A stretch of DNA of 64,000 bases from Onchocerca lupi (lineage: Eukaryota; Nematoda; Chromadorea; Rhabditida; Onchocercidae), in assembly GCA_028564675.1 (NCBI GenBank), contig JAOVVO010000014.1, forward strand, positions 291,735 through 355,734, given 5' to 3'. The position numbers and the translations under genes were made by a program. Positions 11,057 through 24,390 of the stretch are shown piece by piece. Positions within the stretch are counted from its first letter, which is position 1. The number at the start of each line of letters is the position of its first letter. The notes beneath the pieces were generated by a model. That model had not been told where the DNA came from. It ran no database searches and saw only the letters and a program-made list of their open reading frames with translations.

Positions 11057-14000
11057 CTAATCGCGTAAAAGAACAATACCTGAATTAATAACGTTCAAAT
11101 CAAGCTCTTTTTCTGCTTCTGCCAATATTTGTTCAGGTGGAGTAAGTACAAATGATTCAACGGAATCCAAAAACGAATTTGATATCGTTAAATCTTCATC
11201 GATGTTACCAATGTCTTCTTTGTAATCTTCATTCAATCTAATCATAATGTTTGATGAATTTAACGGAACTGTTTCCTGAGAAGATGAAACTGGAGCTTGA
11301 GATTCCTTCCTCCACTTACATTTTGCTAAAAATTTTTTGATGGGTTAGGTATTTTGAACAAAACATATAGTTACTCAAAGAAGAAATCATTCCACCTGAA
11401 CAGTATTCATACTTCCATTTATATATTTATTATTTTATTGCCTTTTATAGTATTTAAAACTGGTGGCTGCTTCATTATCTTTTTTGTTTTTGCTATATAC
11501 GAATTTAAACTACTATACTGAATTGCAGCACCTTAAAGTTACGCTGTAATAATTCTGCTAATTATCTTGCAAAAGAGTGAGATGTTTCAAAAATAAATGC
11601 AAAATGAACGTTATGCATGCACTATAAAATCCTTCCTGTATTTGCCTTAGAGAAACCAATTTACTTCCTGAAAAGAGTTTTGTGCTAGAACCCAAAACAC
11701 AAGCCACAAAATGTGGAACTTTACTAAGAATCGTAGATATGAAATACCCGCACTGGAAGATTTACGATTTCGTTTTCTTTTTGGTGTCTCTGCAATATCA
11801 ACAGTATTAACTGCTACATTTTCCAAAAATTCCACCACAAGATAATGTTCTCTTTCAGTCGCCACATCCAAAGGTGTACGTCCGAGCTAGAAAATTCTAC
11901 ATTATTCCAAACATGAAACAGGAAAAATTGTATATCCCAATTCCATCTTGCAAACATACTTGATCACTGATTTTACTATTTGCGCCAAACGATAATAATA
12001 AATCAACCACATCCAAATGACCCTCGCGGGCAGCCAGATATAAGGGCGTTTCTCCCTAAAATTTGAAAATAATGTAAACAATATTATATTTCAAGCAACA
12101 TGATACATGACCGAATTGATGGCTATTAGATCTGGTTGTATAAATTGATAGGTATCGATCATATAGCAATGACGAAAAGAATTTATAAAAAAATCAAAAC
12201 AATCAACCTTGCTGTCTTTGGTGTTCAACTTAAGACCAAATCTATATAATAACGGTAAAAGATCAACGCGTCTATTAAGTGCAGCATAATGAAGAGCAGT
12301 ACGTCCGAAAATGTCGATTAGAGTTGGATCATTCTTTTCGGATAATATCTCGTGAGAAAAAACATAACCATCAAAATACGATCCTGCCTGCTTTTGAGCA
12401 GAGCATCTACAAATAAATGATACAAATTTCTCCGATGCTTTCAGTTTCTAAATTCTTTTACATACCAATGAAGGATCAAACTGCTGAACATTACCATACA
12501 TTACAAACATTGATTGTGATAAACCATTTTGTCCGGAAATGAAAAATCAAAAGCTGCTATTAGGAAATATCTAGAAATAAAAAAAAGAAAAATGTGGAAA
12601 TGCATAAAAACCGCAGCACGAATTAGTTCAATTTAATTCGCAATTAACCATTTGAATAAAAAATTTAAGCAAAATCTGTACGTAATTTTGAAGAAATAAT
12701 AAAAAATAACATACGGAAGCGAAACTCGTGGAAAGAAAGTGCTATTTAGTGATTTGGTTTGACAATAATACTCGGTATATAAGAAATCGAGGATACAACA
12801 TGCGCATAGATCAGAGACATGAGTAAATTTAACGGTTAGAGTGAGTGGTATTTGTCCCAAAATATTTATAGCTCGTAACTGCAAAAACCTATATTTAATG
12901 AACTTTAAAGATAGTGATGATAGAAAGAACGAAAAATTAGAAATGTTCAAATATCCTAAAAACTTGAAACAAAATTCTTCACCAAACACAATAAGAACGA
13001 TAATGTTGCGAGAGCATGAAAAAAAATTTTTTTTAATGATATTTTTTCATGCTCTCGTAATATTATCGTTCTCACAATGTTGCTCTCCTTAAACAAGCTA
13101 TAAATGCTCTCCTTAAACAAGTGAATTCCGCACACTGCTACGGAAAATAATCAGTTGTGCTGTTTTCAGAAATATGATACATGCATGTGAGGAAAATGGC
13201 AATTGCTCATGTGTTTGAAAAAATTTGAACAATCTTAACGGTAGACATGAAAATATTTACATTGCATCGATGTGTATTTAGCAATAAGCGAATAATCTGG
13301 TCATTGTTAACAATCACAGCATGATGCAAAGCTGTATTATTATCCGAATCAGAACAATTTACATCAGCTCCATGTCGCACCAAAAATGACACTGATTTGA
13401 TGTCATTACATTTTATTGCTTTTAATAAGTCCGGTCCCAAATGATAATATGTATCATTATCTGTAATGCTCAGCATTATAATAAATTAATTATTCAAGCT
13501 TCTGCATATATTTCGAAAACTTCGATTTGATTCCTGTGTCTAAATACAAATTGTGTCATAAAAACCTAAATAATAATTACAAGTAGCCTGACCTGGTAGG
13601 CAGTAAGTACTTTGGAAATAAAGATAAAATGAGAAAAAGAAAATTTTTTAAGCTATATAAAGACGGTAAAATATCAAAGAAGCTTACCGCTGAAGTAAGT
13701 ATCCAGATTAACTAGTATTTTCTGCTCATTGTTTTCTGTCAACTGGCAATAATTCACGAACTATAAAAGACGTATTTACAACAAATTTGAACTTATGCAG
13801 AATCTAAATACTGCATTACAAACTAACGTCTGCCGGTTGTAGTGGTAATCCATCCCGCTGACAAGCAGCCTTACTGGAAAGACAGTCTTCAACTGATGAC
13901 AGTGTTGACCAGCCGATGACATTATTTTGCAAAGAATCTAAAAATAATAGGACCAAGTATTCCAGTGATGAAAACTTGAAGAGTTTTTGAGTAATAAATT

Positions 14001-17000
14001 TTACGGAAATGCAGTTTATCAGTGAACAGTTACTAAAATTTTAGATTTCTGGTGCTTGCTGAAAGGTATAAAAGTTATTATGAGGATGAATGATAAATGT
14101 CGATCGATTAGTCTTTATATTATTTACTTATTTTATATTGAAAATAATAATGGCAGTTAAAGGAAATGAAAGTTTGTAACGATCTTTTCAATTACTATTA
14201 ATTCGGTTTTAATGAATAAATTTTAAACTTCATCTCAATGTCACTTTGGATAAAATGATTGATGCAAAATACTAATCTTCCATCCAGTTAGCTATTATAG
14301 ACGTTTGGAATTCTTTAGTACCCAGAACAGTGAGATTCAAAGAATATGCCATTAATTAAAGTAGAGCAAATAACATTAGAAGTTATAAAAACTATTCAGC
14401 TATTCACGATCGTATAGTAACTCTCCATCCTATTTATTTGCTGCAATATTACTTGAGTAGTGTGAAATATTGTTTACAAGTTCAATTATAAATATATAAG
14501 ACTACTTTCAAGATCAGTAGCGATTTGAATTTAAAAATATAAAGAGTTGCTAAGTGCTAATTTTTTGACATTGTATTCTCTTTAATAACTCCGACTTTTT
14601 ATTACATCTTTTCTAATTATTTTTACTTCAACAACAATGTAATATTTTTTTTGTCTTTGTAAATAAATCGGGACATTCGTGCTTTTGTGAAGAGACACAT
14701 ATTTTCTCACATTGTAAATTCATGAAAATCAAAAAAAAAAAAAAAAAAAAAAAACAAGGAAAAAAAAAACTGAGGAAAATAGATTATTTTTAGATACATT
14801 AACTCGTTATGTATTAGATTTCCATCATCTCTAAATAGAGCCAATTTTTTCATATAGTAACACAATTTCCATAGTGATCTGCCATTATTTTGGATTATTA
14901 TATCCCAATCAGCTACACTTCGTTCTTGCATAGCTAATTTATCCAGATAATTATAGCTGTTTAAATTACATAAAAGAACGACCAAGTACTTCAAAGAATC
15001 AGCGCTAATAATTTGTTATTATTAATATACAGTGCTGTTCATAATAATGTCAACTTACAGTTATCGTGGACTACAAATTGTAGAAAGCTTTGAATGAAGT
15101 TGTTTCGCTAGAGAATATATCCCACATTTACGAAATTTTTTAAATAAACTATTCAGTATATTTTATTTCATTCAAAGCTTTCATATTTTGTAATCTGTGG
15201 TAACTACAAGTAGTCAAAGTCCAGTTTGATTCAAAATAACAATAGAACTAACGCGGTATTTTCCAAACAGGGGCATGATTTTTCCCGATATTCCGTTTCT
15301 TTAGAACATCATAAAAACCATAAATTCCACAGAAATACGATAGAACTATTAGAACTGAGATAAAACAAGTAATGAAGATGGCAATGACTGGAAAAAAACG
15401 GTTTTTGGTAGAAACCATTCTACCACTTTCTATGAACAGTCTTTCAACAGTGACGTCACCCAAGCTTATTCGATCCTTGCTCTGGAATGATTATTTTAGC
15501 AATATTCATCGAATTCAAATTGGAAATAAAAATCAATGCGATACAATCAGTGAGACAAACATAAAATTTGCAGAATCTAAAAATAACCTCATCATAGAGA
15601 GCGGTATGAAGATAAGCAGTAGCACTGAAAATATCCGTGAAACACGGCAAAACATTTCTTTTGCTCAGATGAAGACGTTGTTCGCAAAATGTCAAATCAA
15701 TATTCACGTAAAGTAAAATACCCGTTTCATTTCTGAAAATTTTTCAAGTCAATGAATTTGGTTTTGCCCTACGGCTTTTCGCATCACGTTAAAAACTTAC
15801 GCTAAAAACTACTAGCTAGTTGGATTTTATGGAAATAAATAAGTAATAACGACTTCTTTATGATATAATATGGAACAGTTGGAAACTAGAAACTAGCAAT
15901 AATCTCAGGATAAGATAAATACACGCACTGTCAAAAAGTATCGTTATAACATGTTCTGAAGATGTTACGAAAATGTATCTTTTATAAATTGATAACATTT
16001 GGAAACTTTTAAACAAGCACTTGTATGTTTTACATATTCATTATAAATCCTTTTCAGAACAATGTACACATTGAATTTCGTCTGTTAGAATTTTTAAAGA
16101 ATATACAGGGATCAAACATGAAATTTCAGTTGAATGCGAAAATTTATTCAAATCAAAATGAATAAAGAAACACCTAATTTTACCTTGACATTTCCCATTG
16201 TTCCCTCAAATTAATCTCTTTTCCAGCTCCATTTTCAAATGACCATTCATAAATTCGAGCCTTATTGTTATTATTATCTAAGGCCAAATATACTGGATTG
16301 TGCAATTTCTGGAAATTGAGACTATAATTTAGTCAATTTTTCTCTGAATTATTTTAACCCCATTCGTATTAAGTATTTCGTCTTGAATTATCCATGATCT
16401 TATTCCACTATTTATCTTATTATTATTTTTTTTTTATTGCATAGAAATATTTCATTTCTGGCAACTTACCTGCGCAAGTTTTGCAAGAAGTGAATATATC
16501 TTGTCAAGAACTTTAGTTGGCGACCCGTCGAAAATGATGCCGATCGTATTGCTTTCTGTTAAACTATGAAAAAACATATTCTTATCACAATCCATACCGT
16601 CATATCCGCATTCTGCTACTGCACACTTCTCATCGCATTTACCATCCAAATAGTGCAAAGCGCAGTAATCAGCAAACCTTGATGAAACTTTATTCTATTT
16701 TTTTTTTGAAAATTTTTCATGAGATCAAGAACGAATTAAAGTTTGATTAAATTTAATTCTGTGAAATCTTGTGAAAAAATCTGTTTACAACGTAAAAAAA
16801 AAAAAAAAAAAAAAATACAGCAGTGTTGTCGCTTACCTACACTCTTGTGTACTTTTGACACAATCGAAGCCATCAAAAAAACACTTTTCATTATTACATT
16901 CTTCATTACAGATTGCATCCGCAAAACGCAGTGCACAAAATTCTGGATGTTCTTCACATCCAGCTCGTAAATAATCATCTCTTTCTGGCACATGTCTTTC

Positions 17001-18627
17001 ACAAACTTCACCGCTAAATCCTAGAAAAGAACAAAAATATGGGGTTGCAAATTATTCGGAAGAATAAGTTACATTAAATTTCTTGGCTGCAAGACGCTTT
17101 AATGTGATGATCAATAAGACGAACAAATGAGATATACCGTCAATACAAAAGCAGATATCATCAACACAAGTACCGCCATTTCTGCATATATTTCCAAAGT
17201 TACATCTATAAACAATTATATAAATTAAGAAATTGAATAAAAATAAAATATGATGGAAAAAATTCTGTTTTGATTTCAAAGTCATGAACTTTTCCATAAT
17301 TTTCAATAGAGGCAATAATATATTTCAAAGCATGTCGCAAGAAATTACGAAATATGCATAAATTAGGATGAAATTATTTAGCGAAAAGATGCCCAACACA
17401 AAAGGAATCACAGTAGCAGAAAGCGTCATAACCATATCACAAAATCACAGTATCTGTCACAATGTAAATTAAAGAAGCTAAAAAGGTTTGATCACATAGA
17501 AATTAAAAATTTTGGAAACATAATAAATTACAACAAAAGGATAAACCAACTTATCGAAGGTATATTCACAATTTTGGCCGGAGTGTCCCATAGAACAGTG
17601 ACATATAGCAGATCCGTTTACATTTAGACACGTACCTGCATTGCAATAATGAGGAAATGTTTTACAAATGTCGATAATTTTTTTTTCGCATTTCTCACCA
17701 CTATAACCTGCTGAGCATGAACACTGAAATATTTCATTTATGTATGAAACTTTCTTCTTAAAAAACGAAATTTTTTTAAATAACACTCAATCGACTCGCT
17801 AAATTTTATTTCATTGCTAATTAATGCAAGTAATTAATTTTAAATCCTGGAACAATTCGAATAAGGAAGACTTTTAAGAGCGAGAAAATGGGAAATCAAA
17901 TATAATTCATGCAATTTGTGCTAGATTTATCAAACTGATTTTAAAAATATGGATTCTTGCATCAGTTTCAAATAATAAGTTTATACAAATGCGTATGAGA
18001 GAGGAACAGCATAGAAAAGGGGTGAAAAAGGAAAGATATGTAAATTACGGGTATGTTTTTTATAGCAGGATAATTTTAAACTAATTTTGAGCAACATAAA
18101 ACACTAAATTATCGATGTAAATAACGCCAATAGTACACAAAACATAAGTCATAAATATTCAAAAGATCAATTGGGAATTCACTTTAAAAATGTTCAAATT
18201 CAGCTTCTGAAATCGACCTTTTAAAGCATTTGAAAAGGTTTATGTTTAGCATTTGCGCTTCACGAAATAAACATCATGGATAGAGAGAACAGCAAAAAAG
18301 CGTGGAATGAAAGGTATGACTTCGAGTAACAATAGTGGAAAATGAAACTATGATTCATAAAATGAGATGAAGCAATGCGTCTAATCAATGAATGAGTCAA
18401 TGTTTCATTATATTATAAATTTTGTTTTTTTAAATTATGAAATTAACTTTTCTAAAAACAATTAGAGTAAACAGATAGAAGAAGCTAACCACAGTTGAAT
18501 GGGTTTTATTCGTACTTTGCTCAATACACACTCCTCCATTTAAACAACGTTTCGTTGGATCAAAGCAATTCGGCAATACTAGCAAAGAGTTTAATAGTGC
18601 CAACACAACAATTATTATAAGTATCAT
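11057..18627 (-). CDS. lin-12/glp-1: Notch-family receptor (LIN-12/GLP-1-like), compact
   Basis: Single-pass receptor whose intracellular part is released by proteolysis to activate CSL-dependent transcription. Exons (5' to 3', - strand): 18627-18490, 17723-17551, 17205-17138, 17020-16837, 16677-16470, 16308-16184, 15732-15588, 15481-15253, 13937-13828, 13760-13688, 13460-13261, an unresolved part, 12406-12208, 12055-11960, 11886-11748, 11325-11057; about 785 aa plus the gap. Order seen: signal peptide (MILIIIVVLALLN), three six-cysteine EGF repeats, two LNR modules (both with the CxxDGxDC ending), NOD/NODP, membrane segment (PVIAIFITCFISVLIVLSYF) followed by basic residues, a RAM-like APVWKIP, ankyrin repeats (for example FGRTALHYAALNRR, GETPLYLAAREGHLDVVDLL, LGRTPLDVATEREH), a KRKRNRK nuclear signal and an acidic, proline-containing tail. 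EGF3 keeps an O-fucose-type C-X4-T-C. GLP-1 and LIN-12 of C. elegans have 10 or more EGFs, so this copy is unusually short. Start: the ATG opening the signal peptide. Confidence 0.88.
12993..13074. repeat. Palindromic hairpin in Notch ankyrin intron
   Basis: Arms of about 32 bp at 12993-13026 and 13041-13074 are near-perfect reverse complements (core GAGAGCATGAAAAAA), separated by a short AT spacer. It lies in the intron after the exon ending at 13261. Directly after it (13081-13097 and 13104-13120) a 17-bp unit, TGCTCTCCTTAAACAAG, is repeated exactly. Confidence 0.8.
15066..15202. repeat. Inverted repeat in Notch intron
   Basis: A 16-bp perfect inverted repeat (GAAAGCTTTGAATGAA near 15083-15098 and its complement near 15167-15182) is extended outward by about 15 bp of imperfect pairing. 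It lies in the 15252-13938 intron between the membrane/RAM exon and the next cytoplasmic exon and looks like a small fold-back element. Confidence 0.65.
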
Positions 18628-18659
18628 AGCGAAAACGTACTAAAATGACAGAATGATAG

Positions 18660-18835
18660 AAGATAGTAATAATGCATACAGTATGTTCACTCTTTAAATG
18701 ATTAAACTGATACTGGAAATGCTGAAATTTTATCGCATTTGTCGACTCTAACAGAGTGTTAACGATGTTAAGTGGAATGCGATAGGAAGTTGGGTTAGAA
18801 GTTACAGTAGTAGTAATTGGGATGATTGGGAGGCA
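18660..18835 (+). repeat. Left arm of long inverted repeat upstream of Notch
   Basis: Reverse-complement partner of about 19148-19320. The best part (about 18695-18832) matches at roughly 80 percent by eye, including GAATGCGATAG, GTTACAGTAGTAGTAATT and GATGATTGGGAG; weaker similarity extends out to about 18660. It starts about 33 bp upstream of the Notch start codon, so it overlaps the likely promoter or 5'UTR. Confidence 0.78.
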
Positions 18836-19147
18836 TAAAACATTATCGATCATTAACGTAAAAGGCATCGCTTCTTTTTATAGATAAGGCCATGTCATGA
18901 AATAGTTCCCATAATTCATTTCTCTTTCAAACAAAGTATATTTTTTGCATTTGATATTATGTATTATCACAAAAAATTGATCGTATGCTTGTTTAGATGC
19001 TGCTGATACTTGCTAGTCTAAATTAGGTGTGAAACGCCTAGGAATGTAGTATCACCACCAAGCGAATTTGCTTTTTATTTGCTTCATTGTTTTCTCAATT
19101 GTTATTTTCAGTGTATCTTTTCAACTTTTCAATTCTTTTCAACTCAC

Positions 19148-19320
19148 ATTTCTCCCAATCATCTCAATTACTACTACTGTAACTTGTAACCCGACTTTCT
19201 ATCGCATTCCTTTGAAAATCGTTAACATTTTGTAAGAATCGGCAAATGCAATAAAACTTCATTTTCAATGTCAGTTTAATCATTACTGAAATATACTACA
19301 TGTATTATCGCTTCCTTGCT
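19148..19320 (-). repeat. Right arm of long inverted repeat upstream of Notch
   Basis: Inverted partner of 18660-18835, with small gaps. The 310 bp between the arms has no coding potential. Arms of this length around a short spacer fit a fold-back/MITE-like element or a local inverted duplication. Confidence 0.78.
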
Positions 19321-21371
19321 TTCTTATCACTCTTATCATTAAGTATATAGTTGAGATAAGACGGCCAAAGAAGTTGACGTGTCTAACGGCCTCTCCCATA
19401 CCTTAACAAATCTTACCTACCCTACCTACTTATCGCAGATCACACGCAAAACACGGCTCCCGGAATGAAAAAAATCCGCCCCTTCATGGTCAGTTATACT
19501 CCACTGCTTTTACTAATTGCTGGTTAAAACAGAAAATATCTTCAGAGTAGCGCTGCGGTACTTCTTGTCAGTTTATCCAAGCGTGCTTAATGGTAAAGAA
19601 TAGAAAAAGAAGCGGATCAAGAGAATCGGTTAAATTATGGACTTCATCCAATTGATCTCTTTTATACAATCAATATTTAATTGACCCGTTTTACATGTCC
19701 ACTAATTTAACATTGAAATAAAGTTGAAAAATGATGGATGAGATAATATTTTCCGATGCTTTAATGACACAATTTTTGATTTACTTTAGGATCAGTCAGA
19801 TATTCATAGATTATTCTCACGAGATTACTTCTTTCCTATAAGAGATTTTGAAGTTTGCATCGTTGCATCCATTTTTGGGAAGGCACGTTGAATTTTTCTC
19901 GATGGATTCTAACATATCATATATTATTAAGAATAGAACAGATAGAACATCCTTACTGAGCTCATAAATTTCGCTACTAGTAAGATGCTCGCAGAAGTTA
20001 GATCCACTGTTTCATATTTTTATGCCTTCTCCACTTATTCCGCAATAATTTTGTTGCCTTTTTGTTTATCGAAAAAAGTTTAGTTTTTTTTTTTTTCGAA
20101 AAATCAGTTAAATTCTCTATTTATTCTTGTTATGAATGGAAAGACTTAATTGGAATACGATGTGCTTGTTCACCAATCTTAACTGGGTTCAGGTAATGTC
20201 TGTATATTTATGGTATGAATTTTAGTGTGAATCAAATGGTTTATGAAGTACAAGTAGAAGATAATTTGTTCCTTGGGATAAAAAAAAAGAGAAAAGCTTT
20301 ATGCCATGATCTTCCAATTATTATTTTGAAGTGGCTTGAGATGAATGAGTGATTCAGAAGAGATCAATCAGGGCATCTTATAGAATATTGATTGAATCAA
20401 TTACTTGATCTATACTTTTTTGAAAAATGCTCTCATTCTCATATATTGCTGTTTGCTCTTAAGGCTCTTAATACTAAAGGTTTATTGCGAGACTCTTCTA
20501 AATCCAGAAATGGTCGAATTCCACTCTTTTCTCCACCATACCTATTTTGTAGCTCATCACTTTTATCTTTTCAAGTTCACTTTCTACTGGTTTAGTTGTC
20601 TCATCCAATGCACCGCTGAATATAAGATCCCGATATAATGCACATCGTTTACCTGTTGATTGCTCATTGTAGTGTTGCCTGTAAGAATTATTCAGATTTG
20701 TTTAATCGTATCTTCATAAAATAATCCTAAACTTTTTCAAACAATTGCTTACATATTAAGAAAATAATAAATGGATATACTTGAAGTATCAGAGTATATG
20801 CTAATTTTACTGCAAATATTATGCCATGATTTAACAACATATATTAAAAATAAAATAATTGGAATTCCGAACAAACTTAGCATTATGGTCATAGTAAGTA
20901 TGAATTTTGCTTAAGATTTGTACTGATAAACAGGCACTGTGATGTCGAAATATGAACTGACATAAATTTCCGATAACTGTCTTTTTTAATATAAAAAATG
21001 CTAACTGCAATATTTTCAACCATCAAAAAATGAAATCTCACTGCATAATGATAGCATAGAGTGGCAGTAATCTTAAGATAAATGAAATTTTCTTGTTCAT
21101 TCTGTCATCATTTTTTGTAGCAAAAACGACATAGTTGTCAAAAAATTGTTTTAGCTCATGTTTGATATGATCTGGTTGATAATATTTAACTTATCAATTT
21201 TATGTCACACATCATAGATAGTATTTGTGGGAAAGCAATTTCTTGACCGATCTCTGAAGTGATATGTGCAAGATGGATACAATTTTTCTTCATAAAGCTT
21301 AGTAATTTCTACAATTATGGAAAAAAAGTTTCAATATTTCAATACAATGAGTTTATATATTACGCGGATTC
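19321..21371. other. AT-rich intergenic, no gene seen
   Basis: Only short open frames on both strands (for example around 20390-20640) with low-complexity composition and no paired splice sites. This separates the divergently placed start of the Notch gene from the 3' end of the next - strand gene. Confidence 0.45.
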
Positions 21372-24300
21372 TTACTCAAACTGTTCCTCGTGAACATCAA
21401 TGATCACAGAGCGCACTGCAACTTTTAATTTTTCCAACTCCGAGCATTTCGGCAATGTTAGTATTTCCACTATTTCATCTAGATCTAGATCTTTCCATTT
21501 CTGTAATTGTTTCTTTCTTTAATTAATGCATATGTAATTTTATATTAATGAAAGAATATTTCCGCTTTACGTAATAAACAATTCGAAAACTGAACTTTTG
21601 GAAGCAAATAACTCCCGATCCCATATTGCAAATTAGTTTCATTTAAGAAAACATCCAATCTGTTGAAATAATACACTAATAATAGCTATCAATTACTTGC
21701 TCTTCGAATGGATGTTGTTATTATGCAAGCATTCCTTTCTTATGATCTCATCTTCTAGATTATCACTTTGCCAATTTTGCATACATCCTTGCTTAAAAAT
21801 GGCAAGCTATTTCTTGTTATGTCATTTGAAACTAATTCCTCTCTTCCTATCTTTCATTTTTTATTCTCGGTGGAAGAAGTTTTTTCAATTCCTATCAAAA
21901 TTTTCTCAAGAGTTTTTGCAAGATTTTTTTATGACGAAATTACCCAATAAAGAAATTTCAACCTGGACAAGAATCAAGCTCATTTTTGGCCTAGATGCTT
22001 TTAAAAGAATTTACGCATAATTTTATCTATATCGGATGTTTCTTTCAAATCAGGATTCAGCGCTATTTTGTTAATGAATTAGTAAAGAAGTATTGCGAAT
22101 TAATGGGAGAAATTAGAGAGAATTTACAGCGAAAATGGCGGATTCAAGTTCTATAGCAAGAGTTTCGATAGCTATATCCATATTAATCTGTTTTAGTATG
22201 CAAAGTAATTCGATTGTTTGACGCATTTTTTTAATACTCTGCTGTAATTCCTCATGGATCCAATTTTGTAGTGCTAAGGAAAAAGCCTGGAGTTAATCTT
22301 GGAAAATAAAAACAAAAGTAATGACTGCAAACAATTTAGTAATTATTAATTGTCTAATTCGTTCGGCTTATCAAGTACGGATTCTCACATGTTGCTTTAG
22401 CAGTTAACTTTCTCTACTAAGAAAGTATTAAAGCAACATGTGCAAATTAGTAATTAAAGCAAGTCGAAAGTGTTTTTAACAGAAGTTCTTAATGTGGCCA
22501 GAAAATAGTTTTAGAGAAGGCATCATATATCTACTTACATAAGTTACGATATCACCGGAATAGTTTAATGCTGCGTGATTGACGGCTGAATTTTCATTGA
22601 TTAAACGGTTGAAATATTTGGTACCCATATAAAGTATCCATTTTGGATACAAATATGAATTTATATCTAACAATTCGAGCTCTCTGTAAATTATTGTTAG
22701 CTTCAACTAATTGCTCCTGAAAATATTTCACAAGTTTAAAGAGATTCTTAAAGTGATAGATTTAATCAATATAAATACTGGTAAGCTTTAAAATTTAAGC
22801 TGCTCCAAAGTTCTGCAGATGTTAATTGTCGAAGTCTGCCTTTCTGTTTAACAAATTCCATGAATTCTGTTGCTTGATATATGATAAGAATCCTGAAACT
22901 AATCAAGCCATTTTCATATTCCATCGATGTAATAATATTGTGCACTGATTCCAAGAATGGATCCATACCACGTATGTAAAATGTATGTTCGAAATCTCTT
23001 TCCTGCGTTTTATTCAGTATTGCTGCAAAAGTTCGGCCTTCTAAGCTAATGACACTTCACTAATATATTTTTCAAAATCTTTTTAGTTTCCATCAAATAT
23101 TATACTTGAAAACGAAATGGACTAGTTTTGACTATTTATTTTTGGATATCCTGTAACTTCGCAGACTTGAAAGTTATCTTCATTTTTCGCAAATATCATA
23201 CTTTACTATTTGTTAGCAAAGTATTTTAGCAGAAAATTCACCTCCTTGTTTTAAGTAAATTTGTTGAAAATTTAAAACTGATATTCGTTTTTTATTTCAT
23301 GATGAAATGATAAATAATACTTGATGGGATTGAGGAAATGAAAGAGTTCTGAAATTTCATTTTGGTTTTCCGATCTAAGATCACTAGTAAATATATTCAT
23401 GAGCGATTTAAATTTTATATATACGAAACAAAACTTATTAAATATCCAAAGGCTAGTCTTTGAATATTCAAGAATCATAGTTCCCTCTTATATCAAAGTA
23501 TACCGTTATATCTGAATGCTGCAAATTTTGCATTCTTTGCTCGATTATAATATAAGCATAAATTAGGGTATTATATTTAAAAAAGTTAGAAGTTAAAAAT
23601 CATACTGTCTGCATCTATACTATTATCAGCATGTTTCGAAGCACCGAAACCTATTGCAATTAATCCCAAAATTTTCACACGCGATTCATTTTGACAAGTT
23701 ACTATCAGTGTTGGATTTTCTGGATAAAGACCTGCTATATTGATTATAAGTTCACTGGAAAGTATTTGTATTTCGTAAAATGTTAAACTCTGGCATAAAT
23801 AATTAAAGTGTCTAGAATTTAAATCGGTTTAGAAATAAAGTAAAAAAGGCTTAATCGAATTTGCAATTGTATGAAATTTCATTTTACGGTATGATTTGAT
23901 TTATAGTTATTCGTATAATTTCTGAAATAGGCAATTTATAAAGATCTGGAATTGCGATTGCCCGCATTTGATCTATTTATTTTCATATTTGGATACTTTG
24001 GAAAAAAGAAGTTTCCATTTTAGTGGATGTCCTAAACTGAAAGTTTTTCAATTTGAAAATTAGTCACAACGGCATTAACAATTCTGCGAAGTGTTCAGGC
24101 TTATTATTGTAAGGATACGATGTTTAAAAGTAGGAAGTAAGTTAATTAACATTTTTATATCAAATGAAAAAGTTAAGATAAGCGTGAGTGTGTAGAGAGA
24201 GGGAAAATTGGAACTTTTAGAGAATCTTTTTCACTTACAATTCCATTGAGCGAGGACCGTTGGCGACAATAAACGGTGCTTGGCATTCTGCGCAAAGTAG

Positions 24301-24390
24301 CATCTTCACCGGAAGGTTTATTTTAGCATCAAATATGAAACGAGATGGCACTCGCATCAAGCGTCTCCTTGGAGCTATTTGCAAACCCAT
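21372..24390 (-). CDS. Uncharacterised six-exon gene, 325 aa
   Basis: Family not recognised. Six exons keep frame throughout: 24390-24239, 23754-23606, 23022-22779, 22683-22539, 22286-22128, 21500-21372. The model starts at the ATG of MGLQIAPRRRLMRVPSRF. Residues about 30-50 contain a single CxxC pair (LLCAECQAPFIV), too little for a zinc site alone. The middle (ELIINIAGLYPENPTLIVTC, then a GLIAIGFGASKHAD stretch) looks like a folded alpha/beta part. The C-terminal 150 residues are mostly helical, with a coiled-coil-like segment (HEELQQSIKKMRQTIELLCI) and an acidic KWKDLDLDEIVEIL stretch. No signal peptide or membrane segment is obvious. The stop TAA overlaps a good donor (GA|GTAAGA), so a further 3' exon is possible. 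An intron carries a small hairpin (22387-22441). Exon consistency makes the gene itself fairly certain. Confidence 0.7.
22387..22443. repeat. 14-bp-arm hairpin in intron
   Basis: CACATGTTGCTTTA and its exact complement are separated by about 30 bp, in the 22538-22287 intron of the unknown - strand gene. The inner sequence also carries a short ACTTTCT/AGAAAGT pairing, so a long stem can form. Confidence 0.7.

Noticed and set aside
14770..14994. Candidate extra Notch cytoplasmic exon (SLKYLVV...)
   Set aside because: Its entry and exit phases disagree with both neighbours, while 15253 joins 13937 directly in frame. It has no convincing acceptor.
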